Assembly: GCA_015680685.1 (NCBI GenBank)
Contig: MNCI01014870.1
Span: 124,001 to 188,000, forward strand
Length of the DNA stretch: 64,000 nt
Reading direction: 5' to 3'
DNA from: Gnetum montanum
Lineage: Eukaryota > Streptophyta > Gnetopsida > Gnetales > Gnetaceae
Part shown: in pieces, positions 24,480 to 36,709 of the stretch
Layout: each line of letters begins with the position of its first letter
Numbering within the stretch: the stretch's first letter is position 1
Program-made: the position numbers and the translations under genes
Notes under the pieces: model-generated
Seen by the model: only the letters and a program-made list of their open reading frames with translations
The model's database searches: none
What the model was told of the DNA's origin: nothing

Positions 24480-24610
24480 CACTAGCATTATGATGCAAAT
24501 GTAAAAAATTGGCTAAGTGTTGGTGCATATATATAGAATTTTTATCATGCATTGATGAGGATGCGTCAATACAACCTATTAAGACAATTTTTCACATTTA
24601 AAAACTAAGT
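24480..24610 (-). promoter_or_regulatory. Probable internal promoter of E ORF3
   Basis: On the - strand TATTGACGCATCC and CATCAATGCATG words are followed by CTATATATATGCACC (24525-24540). The U3 of the E LTR has related CATTGACAG and TATATAAATGCATG words. Position and layout match A1 and D. Confidence 0.45.
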
Positions 24611-25025
24611 GTTGGAAAAGGGTTTGGTATTGAAATTGGAGACTAAAAGAGGCCAAAATATCCTAGAATAAGGATAAATCATAGAAGAAGGGTTGAAATT
24701 GATTTGGAAAAAAAGAGATTTGAATGAAATTATATTGTCAAGAAGTGCAAAAACAGGATGTCCCAAGTTGGAGAACAATGGAATTAAAGGCAAACCAACT
24801 AATGGATATGAAGTTTAACCATCCAAACTAAGAAGTATGCAAGTGGGTACTCCCCATAGTAGGCTCATGCGCTTAATTTCCTTGCATGTCGTCATACCTA
24901 AGAGTCCATAGGCATTGAGAATGACTAATGGTTATGGATTGTTAAAAAGTGAATCCACATAAGAAATCACCAAAGAATTAATACATACCATTACAAACAC
25001 ATTAATTAAACATAATAGGAGAGAG
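24611..25025 (-). other. E spacer between pol and ORF3
   Basis: No coding signal. On the - strand GCGCATGAGCCTACTATGGG (around 24875) matches the A1 spacer near 13550, so it is the same untranslated region. Confidence 0.5.
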
Positions 25026-25896
25026 TGATGATTCATGAGTATACCATACACACAACCATAAGAATCACTAGCATTCACTCAGTGATCTCATCAAATTCCA
25101 ATAACTTTAGGTTTCTAAGTACACTAGTTCTAGGAAGTGAATCTAACCATTGCAATTGTTGTCTTCCCAATTTCACTTATGAAGTGCACATATATGGTTA
25201 TGTGTAACTAAGGTATAGTCTTTTTATCATTTTATCTTTTATGAATTAAGTCACCTAAGAACAAGAATAAAGAATTGAATTACTTAATTAATCTAATAAT
25301 TATCTAACACTTAACGAATCGTAACATAAGCATCTATTCTCACTTTTCATACACAGCATGAACATGTTATAACACTAATAGGTTATCAAATGTTAAGTGT
25401 TTCTAAGATTACCAAGCATTAAGCATATCCTCTAAGTAGTCATACTTATGTTTGCTATGTAATTGATGTTAATTAATTACTTAAAAATATTAAATTAAAC
25501 TGCATGATTATTAAGTGCATAAGAAAATAATTAATCTAATCCAACTACTACAAGGTTTATTAGAAAAGCTCATCATTATTTCCATTCATAATAAAGTGCT
25601 TAGGTACAATAGTGCTCAAATAAATATGCATACACTATTTGACTCTTGCTTCATTCACTCAAACAATATTCTAACTCTCAAATGGAAAAATTGCAAGTGC
25701 TTTACTACAATTATGAAAGGATTGCCATAAATGTAGTGGGTAGGTGCACATTTATAAGTGGAAATAGAGTGCCTCATTGATGGGCACATGTCAAGGGGTT
25801 AACCCCTATGTTGATGGGATCACATTGATGAGATCTTGTTGATAGGGTCACATTGACAACATCCTATTGACATAGCCCAACAATAATGAGTCATCA
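25026..25896 (-). repeat. A2 3' LTR
   Basis: 871 bp. It matches 63330-63517 over the U5 end (for example TTTCTAAGTACACTAGTTCT and GTGTAACTAAGG). The U3 on the - strand (25896-25750) has many ATTGATG/CATCAAT-type words, then ACTTATAAATGTG as TATA box. Starts TGATGACTCATT. Confidence 0.85.
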
Positions 25897-25907
25897 TATC
25901 CCCACAA
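25897..25907 (-). other. Polypurine tract of A2
   Basis: On the - strand GTGGGGATA directly precedes the TGATGA start of the 3' LTR, as GGGGGTA does in A1. Confidence 0.55.
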
Positions 25908-26121
25908 ATAAATGAAAAGTCATCCTTGAGTTACAAATTTGGGAAGGTATGGAATTATTGACTGAATATTAACAAACAAAACAAACACAACAAAAATTAA
26001 GTGTCCAAGTGTACAAATTTACAATCATCACAAAATTTGGTGTTCAAGAAAATAAAATTTAACACCAATACAGAAACTAACAAACATAACTCCTTGAATT
26101 TCATGAAGATGATGAAGAAGT

Positions 26122-28309
26122 TCAAATGGTCCTAGGTGATAAAGACTCCTAAGGTTCCAAGGAACCTTCTCCTACTTTGGGTACATGCCATGGTTGAGGT
26201 AGTTATTATGGTTATCTTACAGTAACTGCAACTTCTGGTAGAAGACAAAAGGCATTCAATAGTGCCTTCATATTCTCATCCTTACTCCAAGAATCATTCA
26301 CAATCCACATGGCTTTACAAGTGTGGAATAAAATAGGAATATTCCACAAATAGGGCATTATCAAGAAAGACTGCTACACATTCATGAACTAGGTAGAAAA
26401 CTATTTGCATTCAATGTCAAACACCCTGAGTGCATTCTATAGCTCATGATAGTCATTCATTCTTTTGGATAGGTTCTCAATAGTTGATCTTTGATTAGTC
26501 ACCTTCACCTTGGGAACCTTAAGTTTCATGTTTTCTGTCTCAAGATTCTACTTGGTTTCTTTGTAGTGCTTGAACTTTGCCTCATATAACAAGTAAAAGC
26601 TAGCCACCTGCTTCTTCAATTCCACCTATACCCTTCTAGTAGTTAGCATCACCAGGTTTGCATACTAGAGATTGGGAAGCTCCATATATTCAATCATCTC
26701 CTTAATTCATAACACTCTTAGCAGGTTTTAGCCTTTTTGTATTCATTCATCCCATCAAAGATAGGTTGCCAAACATCACCTCCTTCCTTGAGCTACTAGA
26801 GCACCTCATTAACTTTTTCCTTTGCCAATTTGATGTGCTTTTTATTGCTTTTTCCTAAAACCCCACCTAGTTCTTGTATTAATTCTTCACTCTCTTGAAT
26901 TGCATGGCCTCATTTATCTAGGTGACAATCTCAATTGTAGATTTTTAATGTAAGGCATGGACTTCCTTCATGAAGAGGTTTCTATTTTTTACTACCAATC
27001 TCCTCAATTATATGTTCACCTTGATTATATGTTCACCTTGGCTAGTTGCTCCTACTATTGATGGATAAACTCTAACATTTTATACTTCTATGCATCAGCA
27101 TTCTACAAGCAATGGTTTTTTGTGGTTAAGATTTTATTCTCATTGTGAGTCTAAGCCAAGTCATTCTGGATGTTGTACATTATGACATTAGCCAAGAAAT
27201 AGTTAAAGACTGTTGAGTCCTTAAGGTCCTCAACCTCTTTGAGTCTTTTCTAAAGCTATTGGAAAGTCTCATCTCATGTTATTACTTGGTTGAGCAACAT
27301 AGGATCATCAAGATGGGCTCTTAATTCAAAAAATTCTATAGCCAAGCATTGATTTTTTGAACTAGCTATTTTAAGTAGCCCCTCCAATATGATGCATTTG
27401 CCCATTACTTCTAGTAGCTTTGACTAGGTTATATTGATGGTATCTGAAAGGTCAAATACATCTAAAATTCATTGCCAAATTTTTACTAATCATCCCAATA
27501 ATTTTTCATGCTAGGCTTGCTCAATCTGCCATTGAGAGTTCCTATAAATGCCTACACATCTCTAAGTGTAGAAACTTCTAGTACATATGTTGTAAGTGCA
27601 TTAAGTACTTTGGCCACTTTGTTAACAACCACTTTAGTCACTTTCTCTTGCCCATGGTGCTACATCACCAAGACAGTCATCCCCTTACCCTCTTCTAAAA
27701 GCACTAAAAAGATAACAACATTCCCAAAGATGTCTAGGAATTGTTGTTATTGAGAGAGAGATATTGTTACCTCTCAGACACTTGGATTTGATCATGTGGG
27801 CACCTGCATTCTTTAGGCTAAGAAAACTAGTACCTCATCCATCTAGCTTAAGATTTAGGCCACTTCATTGAGGTGGCTCATTGTTGGTCTATACACAAAT
27901 GGGTCACCATCACTCATTTTTGCTTGCTACCACTACTATTGCAAGAGCTACTCTTGGAGTTCATGCATGTGCTCAATGGCAACATGAGTTTCTAACATTA
28001 TTTTATGAGTGGATGGTGGTGGTAGTTATTGCTTCTCTTCTTAGATCACTTTTGTAGGTACTTTTTCCTTCATCATCTCTATTTAGGAAGTGGTTGGAGC
28101 ATGTCAACTACATCATTTGTGTAGTGAGTTATACCTCCCCTCTTGCATAATTTTCTGATGAGAGATGGAATGGGAAGTGCCTTTCTTCCATGTTTGTTCT
28201 CCTTAAAGTGCTTCTATATCTTAAGATAGATCAGTTGTGAAAGGTTGATAGCAAATTGACCACTTAGAGCAACATAAGCATGGGCAGAGAAGACAATGAC
28301 TTTTCTTGG
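26122..28309 (-). pseudogene. A2 ORF3, C-terminal part
   Basis: Inverted. C-terminal domain near 26400-26270 (IMPYLWNIPILFHT, ENMKALLNAF), then a Pro/Gln tail and the stop at 26122-26124. Upstream comes the coiled-coil region with many stops. The right end at 28309 is the insertion point of D; the frame continues at 55598. Without D, the join lines up with E near 23400. Confidence 0.65.
28306..28309. repeat. Target-site duplication of D, left copy (TTGG)
   Basis: TTGG precedes the 5' LTR of D and also follows its 3' LTR (55598-55601). The right side continues with C, so a five-base TTGGC with one base lost on the left is likely. Confidence 0.7.
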
Positions 28310-29170
28310 TGATGAATCATGTTTTGCCTAGTCCTGATATTGGATCCTCGATATTGAGTACGTGATATCATAGCTTGGATAACGATATCGAATACACGAT
28401 ATCATGGGTCCTATGTAGGCCTATAAATACCACATTCAAGCACAGAAGAAGGGCAAAGTCAGTAATTCTTAAGATAGAGTCTTTTTGTAATTTTTTCAGT
28501 TAATTTCAATTCTTTTCCTAGCACATGCCCACAGTGTGATTATTGTAATTGTACAAAACCTTTCTTCGAGTGTGACATACTTGGACACATACATGATTGA
28601 CAATAAAGATCGAGATTACTCCATCATTGTAAAATTCACTTAGTTTTTAATTATTTAATTATTATTTTTATTTACTATTTTCTTAGAAAATATTTCTTTA
28701 CCATCATTTACTATTCTTGTTGTTAAATGTGGAATGAGTATGACTTAATCACGAACATTGAAGTGTAACTACTTGGTAACCCAATAGCGTATTTAGGAGT
28801 GCTTAAGTAATGTGTGCTTGGTAACCCCAAAAGTGGTACATAAGGTCCAAGATGAGTATAAATGATTAAGGATAGATGTTTATTGCACTTAGGCTAGCTT
28901 AGAATTCATTTCCTATTTCTTATTAGTTTAATCAAGATTATTTTCCATTGTCTCTAGGAGTAGCCTAGTGTTAGCAATCATATCATACACCTCACTATGG
29001 ACTAAATCATACATGATAAGTGAATACTAGTCTAGGTGGGAAGATAGCGAACTATGATCAACATGTAACTATCTAGATACCACAACTAGTCCATCTATGG
29101 AGTTCGACTGGATCATGCATGAATGCTTATATTCATATAGTTGAGTTTAGGGGTACCTCACCACTCATCA
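28310..29170 (+). repeat. D 5' LTR
   Basis: TGATGAATCATG to CACTCATCA. U3 with GATATTGGATCC, GATATCG and GATATCATGG words, TATA box TATAAATA at 28422-28429, CAATAAAGATCGAGATTAC (polyadenylation/R) near 28600. Aligns over its length with 54736-55597. Confidence 0.9.
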
Positions 29171-29192
29171 TTGGCACCATTGTCGAGGATGG
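29171..29192 (+). other. Primer binding site of D (tRNA-Asp type)
   Basis: TTGGCACCATTGTCGAGGAT right after the LTR. It is the known Athila/Tat-type tRNA-Asp site TGGCGCCGTTGCCGGGGA with changes of the C-to-T and G-to-A kind. Confidence 0.8.
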
Positions 29193-29303
29193 TGCTAGTT
29201 ATTTAAATTAGTTACATCATCCAAGATCACTGTAATGAAGCCTTGACAATATACCTTTTAGAAAGAAAGTAATTACAAATAAGTCATACACAAATTCACA
29301 ACA

Positions 29304-30716
29304 ATGTCTCTCTCACAAGACTATGATAACATAAAAACTAGTAAGGCAATTCATTGGAGAACCAACGAATTATATGATGATGAAGAAGAAGTTTGGACTA
29401 CTCAATCTTATGCAAGGGTCTCCTATGTACACAACCAAAGACAACATTGTCCCAACTCACAAACTCATAACCTACCTAGTGACAATGAACCCCTGTTGGC
29501 CACTAAAAGCCTAATGCATATACAAGAGGTTCTTCGAATATCTCACAGGCATCATAAGTCATCTACCTAGACTTGATTTAAACAACTTCCCTAAGTTTTC
29601 AAGAGGTTATGATTTAGATCCACAACATCATCTACAAGCCTTCCATAATTCTTGTGTATGGAACAATGTTGATAATGGGTGGCAAAAACTTAATCTCTTT
29701 CCTATGACACTTGTTGGCCAAGAAAAAGTATTATATAGGTCCTTAAAACCAAAATCAATTCGATGTTTGCCAACAATGGTAGAACTCTTCAATGAGAGTG
29801 TTAGCCTTGAGGAAACAAATCCAAGAGTGGAAACAAGTGCAACATCAACCCTTGGACATGGCCTCAAAAAGATATTACTCTTTGTTAAAAAAATGCCTAG
29901 GTCATGGGTTTTCTGAGGAAAGGCTAATGTACCACATCATGGATGCACTCTATAATGAAACAAGAGAGACCCTAGAGATGTATGCCCTAGGTCAACTATA
30001 TGAACTAAAAACCCATCAATTCCAAGAGCTTATTAAGTAGGTAGAAAAAGAAGAGGGAGAAATAACTAAATGAGAGAATGTTAAAAGCTCTCAACATGAC
30101 CAAAATCTTGAATTAGCAAAGGTCCATGATCATGAAGAAGAGAAATCAACTCACCTCAAGGAGGTGGAATCATCTTTGTCAATACTATAATCCTTAGATG
30201 AAATTGAGGCAAAGATCAATAATATGAAAAAATGGATACATGAAAGATGTGGAGAATATGCCAACACTATTAGTGGTAGCACCATGACAAACCAAGAAAC
30301 AAGACAGAACACCACTAGACAATTGAAAAGAAGAGTTGAAGAAAATAAGGATAAGACCTTAACTGCTAATCATATGTATCAATGTAACATTTGCCTATAT
30401 GATCACCCCAAAGGTCAATGNTGGGTGGATAGCACTCGGGAGAGTGATAATGATGAGGTAATGTAGAGGATGTTGATATGATTGGATAAATAGAGTGTTG
30501 AACATAATAAATATTTCGCATAGGGACATACAAAGGGTATGGTTTGTTTGGTGGCGGCCTCCCCCATGAATGAGGCTTTTGCCACTGTGGTTGAACCCGA
30601 TACTTCTATACCAAATCTGGATGTAGCATTCCTCCCCAATGCTCATGTAAATGTGACAAGATTGGGCANGAAGAGATAGCATATATATAAAACCACTACA
30701 TCCACCAATTCATCAT
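29304..30716 (+). pseudogene. gag: D gag, N-terminal and zinc-knuckle part
   Basis: Start at ATG 29304 (MSLSQDYDNIKTSK), 112 bases after the primer site, with an acidic stretch (YDDEEEVW). The capsid part begins near 29590 (RGYDLDPQHHLQAFHNSC, then WQKLNLFPMTLV). A frameshift near 29790 leads to MDALYNETRETLEMYALGQL. Near 30385-30423 comes CNICLYDHPKGQ followed by a TGN codon, which is Cys if the ambiguous base 30421 is T or C, giving a C-x2-C-x4-H-x4-C zinc knuckle. One of the better-preserved genes here. Ends at the insertion of C. Confidence 0.75.
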
Positions 30717-30721
30717 AAGCT
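30717..30721. repeat. Target-site duplication of C, left copy (AAGCT)
   Basis: AAGCT before the left LTR, AAGCC after the right LTR (49415-49419). They differ by one C/T transition. Confidence 0.75.
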
Positions 30722-33063
30722 TGTTATGTCTAAAAACATCAGTGGCTGGAACACCAAGAGGTTATCAGGCATACAGCCTAACCCCAGATTCATGCAAGGG
30801 CTATGCTGGAGAAAATAGAAATGGGGTGCCCTAAACGGTCTGGTCAATTAGACAAGGACTTACCCGATGTACAATAACCTTTTGTGAACAATGGTTTTAT
30901 AATGTTAGACATGGAGATTGAAATGAAGAAAATCATAGCACACAGAGCAGTAAAAGCATAGCAGAGTATGTAAGTGAGCGATAAATATGAACTGATACTC
31001 AATGATACAAAATATATGCTATAGTGAAATGAAATGAGCTTAAGTGAGAGAATGCACTGCCCCAGAATTAGGGGATTTTTTCTTTTGATTGAGTGATGAA
31101 AGTGTACAACTAGGATGCAGTACTAGATAGGCACAACTAACAATGGAACTATATGATCACAGCTCCTAGACTACTACCAATGGGATGCCAACAGGAACCG
31201 TTGAGCTGATGCTTGGTCAAAAGCTACTACGCTAGGTTGAGGAGAGATCTGGGAGGTGCTACTACAAGGATTTACTATTCATCAACCTTCTACTTGCCAA
31301 CCTCCTTGCCAAAGACAATTGCCAAAATGCCAATCTCTAGAAGCCAATCGCAAGAAAGCCAAATCAAAAAGCCAACCTCTTGAATGTTGTTTGCTAGGAT
31401 ATTTATAGGGCCAAGAGTGGGAGAGAGATGTGGTTTGGACACCACGTGTCCTAGGTTCCACCTAGCATGAATCATGGATGTGCTACACTGATGTGTGGTG
31501 TTATGTTATAGTGTTATGCTAATGTGCTATGCTACAGTGTTACAAGGTTGGAAGTGAAACCTGCTGAGCCGTGACCATATCATTTGGGCAGCATGTGCCA
31601 AATTCTAGAAGACTAGTATGTTTTTACAAAAAATGCTGACAACAAATGCAAAGTGGAGTCTATGCTCCAGGACTATGTCCTCCCTCCTCTTGCGAGTAGG
31701 GTCAAGCATAAGAACAACTTTAGGGATCAACAGGGGGTGCAAAATAAAGCAAACTACTAATCTTGTTTTTCAAGGAGATGATGGAGTAGAAATAAACACT
31801 GCCAACAAGTTCTAGAGCTACTGGAGATGTCCTAAGGATTCTACATGAGTGTTACATTATCTACACTTCCCAGCATAGTGGTGTAGCATAAACACTTGGC
31901 TTGCTACGTTGTGCTACACTGGGTAGCATAGCGTAGCGTAGCACTCCTCTTTTGCATAAATTTTGTCTAGATAACTGAAAATATCATTCTAATGCCTAGT
32001 CAAGGAAGAAACTTCAACAATTGGCAACCCTACTTTTCATGTTGAAAGGTCCTAGGACCCACTGATTTCATCCTTAGAACACTTTTAGGCTTTGTTTCCT
32101 TGCTACGCTATGTAGCATAGCACAACATAGTGGTCAATCTGGCATGAATTTGAGCTACAACTTGCAATGCCTTGAAAGGAGACTTTGATTGAGACGTGAG
32201 GGCAAAGTGGGCTAGGTAGTTTTGGAGGTTGGAGTGTGGCCAATTGTAATTCTTTTGATAGAAAAACTTGATGAAGGAACTTCATGCATTCTGATCCTAC
32301 TATGCTATGTAGAGTAGCATAGTGTAGCACCTAGATTGACCTGAATTTTGATTCACTTTGAAAACGTTTTATCATGGGATGTTGGTCATGTCCTAGGGTG
32401 GCAATAGAACAAGCATTTTTGATGGTCGAAGCATGGGAAGTTTTGTTTCTTGTGTCAAGGTAGTTTGAGAAAAGATTGCAATATCCTACTATGCCATGCT
32501 ATGTTATGTAGCATAGCACAACGTAGCACCCAAAATGGGACAACTTTTGCAACATTTTCCATGTTTTTTCCATGTTATGCTAGTCACACTTCAAGGATGA
32601 AGTGGTGTAGATACCTTTGAGGACTAAATATCTGCCAACTACATCTTCTACATTTGATTAGTCACCACAAGGCCTGCTATGTTGTGTAGCATAGCAGGTC
32701 CCACCATTAGGAAACTTGTCAAACTATTTAATCTATCCTAAACATCTTCGATAGCTCTTAGCATGGTCCTTGGGTAGACTATCAACTAGGTCATGCATCA
32801 CACTAGGCAAGCTAGAGAGTGTAGCAAGCTTGTTAGCCTAAGAGATAGAAAATTTGTCAGACTGTATGGTCTACCTTCAATGCTCCATTTGTGTGAACTA
32901 GCTCTGCAATTGGATGCTACCCTGACTATGGTGAAGAGCATAGTAGGCACACTCGAACATAACCTTGTAGGCATTAGTACTTCCTGGGTGTCTAACCATT
33001 TGTGTGGTCCATCATGACACTACACCCAAAGAATCAGGATGGCCAAAAATTGATGGTGTTTCA
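30722..33063 (-). repeat. C left LTR (3' LTR of the - strand element)
   Basis: From TGTTATGTCT to GGTGTTTCA. TATA box on the - strand at about 31399-31410. From 31900 to 32700 there are five palindromic clusters of the type GCTACGCTATGTAGCATAGC, spaced about 180-200 bp. Confidence 0.9.
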
Positions 33064-33117
33064 TTGGCCCCTCTTTGTCGACATCTGGAGGATTTTCCTA
33101 AGAGATGTCGACAAAGA
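33064..33117 (-). other. Polypurine tract and hairpin of C
   Basis: On the - strand GACAAAGAGGGGCCAA lies directly before the LTR start TGAAACACC: a good polypurine tract. It overlaps one arm of a perfect 15-bp inverted repeat, 33072-33086 and 33103-33117 (TCTTTGTCGACATCT), with a 16-base loop. B has the matching hairpin at 2624-2665. Confidence 0.8.
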
Positions 33118-34470
33118 ATACAAAACACTATAAAGAATAAGACACCAACATCATTCTTCAGTGCCTACTTCGATGATGCTTTACTATGTTTGAGAGTGCT
33201 TGGAGGGAAATATAAGATAAGGGGTAAAGGATGGATTTGAGGAAATAAGGTCAAGGAAGAAATGAATGTAGAATGCAACACCATGAAAATTGTTGCCATA
33301 GTGTGATCCCTCATCGGAATGCTTATGAGGGAGTCAGTACACATGGGTGTATTTGTCTTTGGATCTTGACCTCTCACCAGAGTGCTTAGAGATGGTCGAT
33401 CTATAGCTAAAACAATTATAAAGCAGCTATCATGCCATTTATTTTGGACACTTGTCTCTCTTTTTTTGCACTTTTTGTTGCACACCCATGTTCACTTGAA
33501 GGAAATGTTGTCATCATTGTAGGATAGGTGTTTCCTCCTTGAGATGAGTTTGTGTCACATCCATGTGGGGCTTTGACCTACCTACAGAGGCCTCCCATGG
33601 GAGGAGTTCCATTATGTCAATCATGGGCCTGCTGGTTGGGCATGGGAGAGGGCTTTATGTGCATTGGAAAAGCTTGTGAAGAAGATATCAAAAATTGTAA
33701 GTATAGGAAATGGAGATTAAGTTGGTCGACAAGAGAGTAACTAGGCTAATCAAAGTGGGTACTTTAGAACAATGTAGTATCTCTCTCTCGTGGTGGAATG
33801 CATTTTTGAATAATGACATCTTGGTTTTTATCCTGCAAACACAATAGAGACGAAACCAAAAAAAACATCAAGTGAAGTAAGGGTAAAGTCCTATTTTCTT
33901 GGGACACTACCAGGGGGGCAAGTGTTGTGTCTATCATGCACAATGTCCAAAGTAGGAAGGCCAATGCAGGCTTCGACAATGGTAGGCTGGAAAGGTTTAG
34001 CGGCCCCACCAGAAATGAGCACTAAAGAGGCTAGGAGCGATGATGATGCAGGTGCTCAAGAATCCCTGCCAAAGGCAAGCATCATGAAATCTAGCTACAA
34101 GGTGAGAAGCCTAATAGTTGAACACCTTTTTGAACTCTAGCAATGACGAGGGTTGGAGGATACCAAAACTATAGCTATACCATAGTTCTTTTGGGGCTCC
34201 AGCAAGAAATGCTGATGATGGGAGCTATGACCAAACTGATTAACGATGGTGGAAATAGCTCCAGAAGGTTAGCAAGATGCCATATAGCATCTCCAAAAGA
34301 TCAACAAGATGCCAGGGATGACAACGTTGCATGTGTCCTAGAGGATTTTTTCTTAGCGATATCAACTTCATTCTAGAACTGCAACATCCCACTCCATGTT
34401 GTTTGGGAAGCTTAAAGATGTGCACGCTTGCTTATTCACAATGTCACATGTGTGAGCTGGGAGGCATTGC
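33118..34470. other. 3' noncoding region of C
   Basis: No coding trace on either strand; similar in order and words to 2666-3760 in B. Several open frames (33004-33240, 33922-34140) have no motif and no counterpart in B. Confidence 0.55.
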
Positions 34471-34474
34471 ACTA

Positions 34475-34860
34475 TGAACCCAATTTAAGCTCTTGGTAGA
34501 CCATTAGATGTGCTTGTTTAAGGTCCCAACAAATCGTGATGTGTCAATTTAAGGTCTTAGCAGACCGATGTGCTAGTTTAAGGCCCTAGTAGACCGATGT
34601 GCTAGTTTAAGGTCCTAGAAGATCATTGTGCTATTTTAACATCGTAGTGAATGGGGGATGGCTAATTTAAGGTCATAGCAGATCATGTTGTGGGTGCTAG
34701 TTTTATGTTGTGGCCCACAAATGTGCTATGCCTATTTAATGTCATAGTAGACATTATGTGCCAATTTTACATTGTAGTAGATGAGTTATGCCAGTTTATA
34801 GTCATAGTAGACTATCTGTGCCAGTTTTACATTGTAGCAGACAATCTACTTACCTTGCTT
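34475..34860. repeat. TAGTTTAAGGTCxTAGCAGACC repeats, 3' side of C
   Basis: About ten imperfect units (CTAGTTTAAGGCCCTAGTAG; CCAGTTTATAGTCATAGTAG) of 27-45 bp between integrase and the 3' noncoding region. Same family as 3760-4131 in B. Confidence 0.75.
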
Positions 34861-34883
34861 TATGTTTGGCGCACTCTTGCATG

Positions 34884-35978
34884 TTAAGCATAGTATGGAT
34901 TCAAGTACAAATGATTAATGAGATTCAGGAATTTGTTGCCATAAAAGTTAGCTAGTTTGAATGCCCCACTCTCATATTCTTTTGTAACTACAAAGGGGCC
35001 TTCCCAGTTGGTTGAGAATTTTCTCACGGGTTCACGAACCACCTTGAGAACTAAGTCCTCCTTTTTCATTGGTCATTGGTGAAAATTGTAGTGATGTTTC
35101 TGTCATTTCTTGTCTTGGTACCATTCGATGTGGTTAAGTGTTTTGGTGCGCTCCTCCTCTATGGCGTCAAGGTTAATGATCCTTGACTCATTATTTTGAG
35201 CCTCATCCACGATGTTTGAAAGGATCATTTAAAGTAATGGGACCTACAATTCAAGAGGTAACACCACTTCAAATTCTTATACAAGACTGTATGGAGTCTT
35301 ACCTATAGCTATTTTGCATGTTGTGCAATAAGCCCAAAGCACGTAGAGGATTTGCTCGTGCCATCGCGTCTTACTGCTACTAAGCATCCTTTTCAAAAGT
35401 TTGATGATGAATTTATTGGTAGCTTTTACTTGGCCATTTGCATGGGAGTAGTATGGCAATGAGAAAGAATGTTTAATACCAAGACTTTCATAAAGGCCTT
35501 TGGTTTCTGCGCTACTAAATTGTGGCCCATTGTTAGTAACAATAGTCATGGGAAGGCCAAATTATGTCACTATGTTGTCCAGAATGAACTTGCAAACCTA
35601 TTAGGATGTGGTCTTTCTAAGGGGAATAGCCTCTATCCATTTTTTAAAGTACTTAGTTGCAATAATGATAAAGCTATGTCGTGCAAAAGACTTAGGTGTA
35701 ATGGGTCCTATGATGTCTAGTCCCCAACATTGGAAAGGCCATGTGATATATGTGGTATGTAATTTGGTAGGTGATACATGTATAATGTTTCCATAGCATT
35801 GACACACATCACATGTTCTAACCTTGGCAATGCAATCATGTTCCATGTGAGGCCAATAGTAGTCCAGAATCCTAATCTTTGCTACCATAGCTCTAGGAGC
35901 TATGTACCCTCCACATAGTCCTTCATGGACTTCATCAACAATTTTTTGTGCTTTGTCCCCACTAACACAAGCTAGCAA
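34884..35978 (-). pseudogene. pol: C integrase
   Basis: Inserts element cDNA into chromosomes. On the - strand: zinc-binding domain 35978-35800 (VHEGLCGGYIAPRAM ... RTCDVCQCYG, H-H-C-C present), core start CWGLDIIGPITP (first Asp present), then TNNGPQFSSAE at about 35545, where the second catalytic Asp (TDNG) is Asn, and NGQVKATNK near 35430, where the Glu is Lys. The C-terminal domain 35069-34884 (FSTNWEGPFVV ... GAFKLANF ... YYA) is the Tat-lineage end, without a chromodomain. Mostly open, but catalytically dead. Confidence 0.85.
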
Positions 35979-35999
35979 TATCCTGTCATAAGAGCATTT

Positions 36000-36700
36000 G
36001 CATAGGGTGTTGTCTCCTATGAGGACATATTGTTGGGCTTGTTTTCATAGTGCATCCCTTTGGGTAGGTGTCAGGTTGTGTGGGGGCTCACCATGTTGGA
36101 GGTATGTTTTAATGTTGTCATACCATTCTTGAGTATGTGTTGCACCTACAAATGTAATGTGTACCATGTGAATGATAGGATTAGTGCATTCCACTATCAA
36201 AGCTGATAAGGTAGCAAACATATGTGATGGCACGTTGAGCGCTAATGTGGCTAATGCATCTACTATAGTGTTTTCACTATGAGGCACATGTTGGATGTCT
36301 AGGATTGCGAACTACTTTAGCAAGTACTTGGCCAAATCATAGTAAGACTACGAATGTTGTGCTTTGCAAGCGTATACCTCTGTTACTTGGTTAACAACTA
36401 GTTGTGAGTCACCTCGAATCGCTAAGCTTTGGATCCCCAACTCTTGGGCTACTAGGATGCCCCTAAGGAGACCTCATATTCTACCATATTATTTATGCAA
36501 AGGAATCTAAAGTGATATGCAAAAGGTCAGATCTTCCTAGAGGGGAGTGTGAGAACCGTAGCAGCACTACTGCCTTGTGTAGTTGAAGCCCCATCAAAGT
36601 GGAGAATGGATTCGAAGTCTATTGGTACTCAACTTATGCTATTAACATGTTCATCTGGGAACTCAAGTTCTATCACTACCTAGTCATTGGTAGGCAAGGT
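36000..36700 (-). pseudogene. pol: C second (archaeal-type) RNase H
   Basis: On the - strand, after RNase H and before integrase: ILHFDGAST near 36600, NNMVEYEV near 36490, IRGDSQLVVNQVTEVYA near 36400, and HSENTIVDALATLA near 36270. These carry the four acidic residues expected (D, E, D, D). The tail (HTQEWYDNIKTYL) matches the linker to integrase in Tat elements. A second RNase H of this kind is a hallmark of the Tat clade. Stops interrupt the frame, but the active-site set survives better than in RT or integrase. Confidence 0.75.
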
Positions 36701-36709
36701 TGTAAGTTG

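Larger units (their letters stand above)
20172..25025 (-). mobile_element. Athila-like element E, 3' part only (truncated by A2)
   Basis: On the - strand this portion has the pol-ORF3 spacer (25025-24610), an ORF3 promoter region, ORF3 (24086-21223), a polypurine tract and the 3' LTR (20986-20172). At 25025 it is cut by the 3' LTR of A2. Its gag and pol must lie beyond the window on the other side of A2. It is the outermost and oldest element of the right-hand nest. Confidence 0.75.

Noticed and set aside
31900-32700. CRISPR-like array (palindromes at regular spacing)
   Set aside because: The context is a plant LTR; the palindromes vary, and the spacers resemble each other between the two LTRs because the LTRs are copies.
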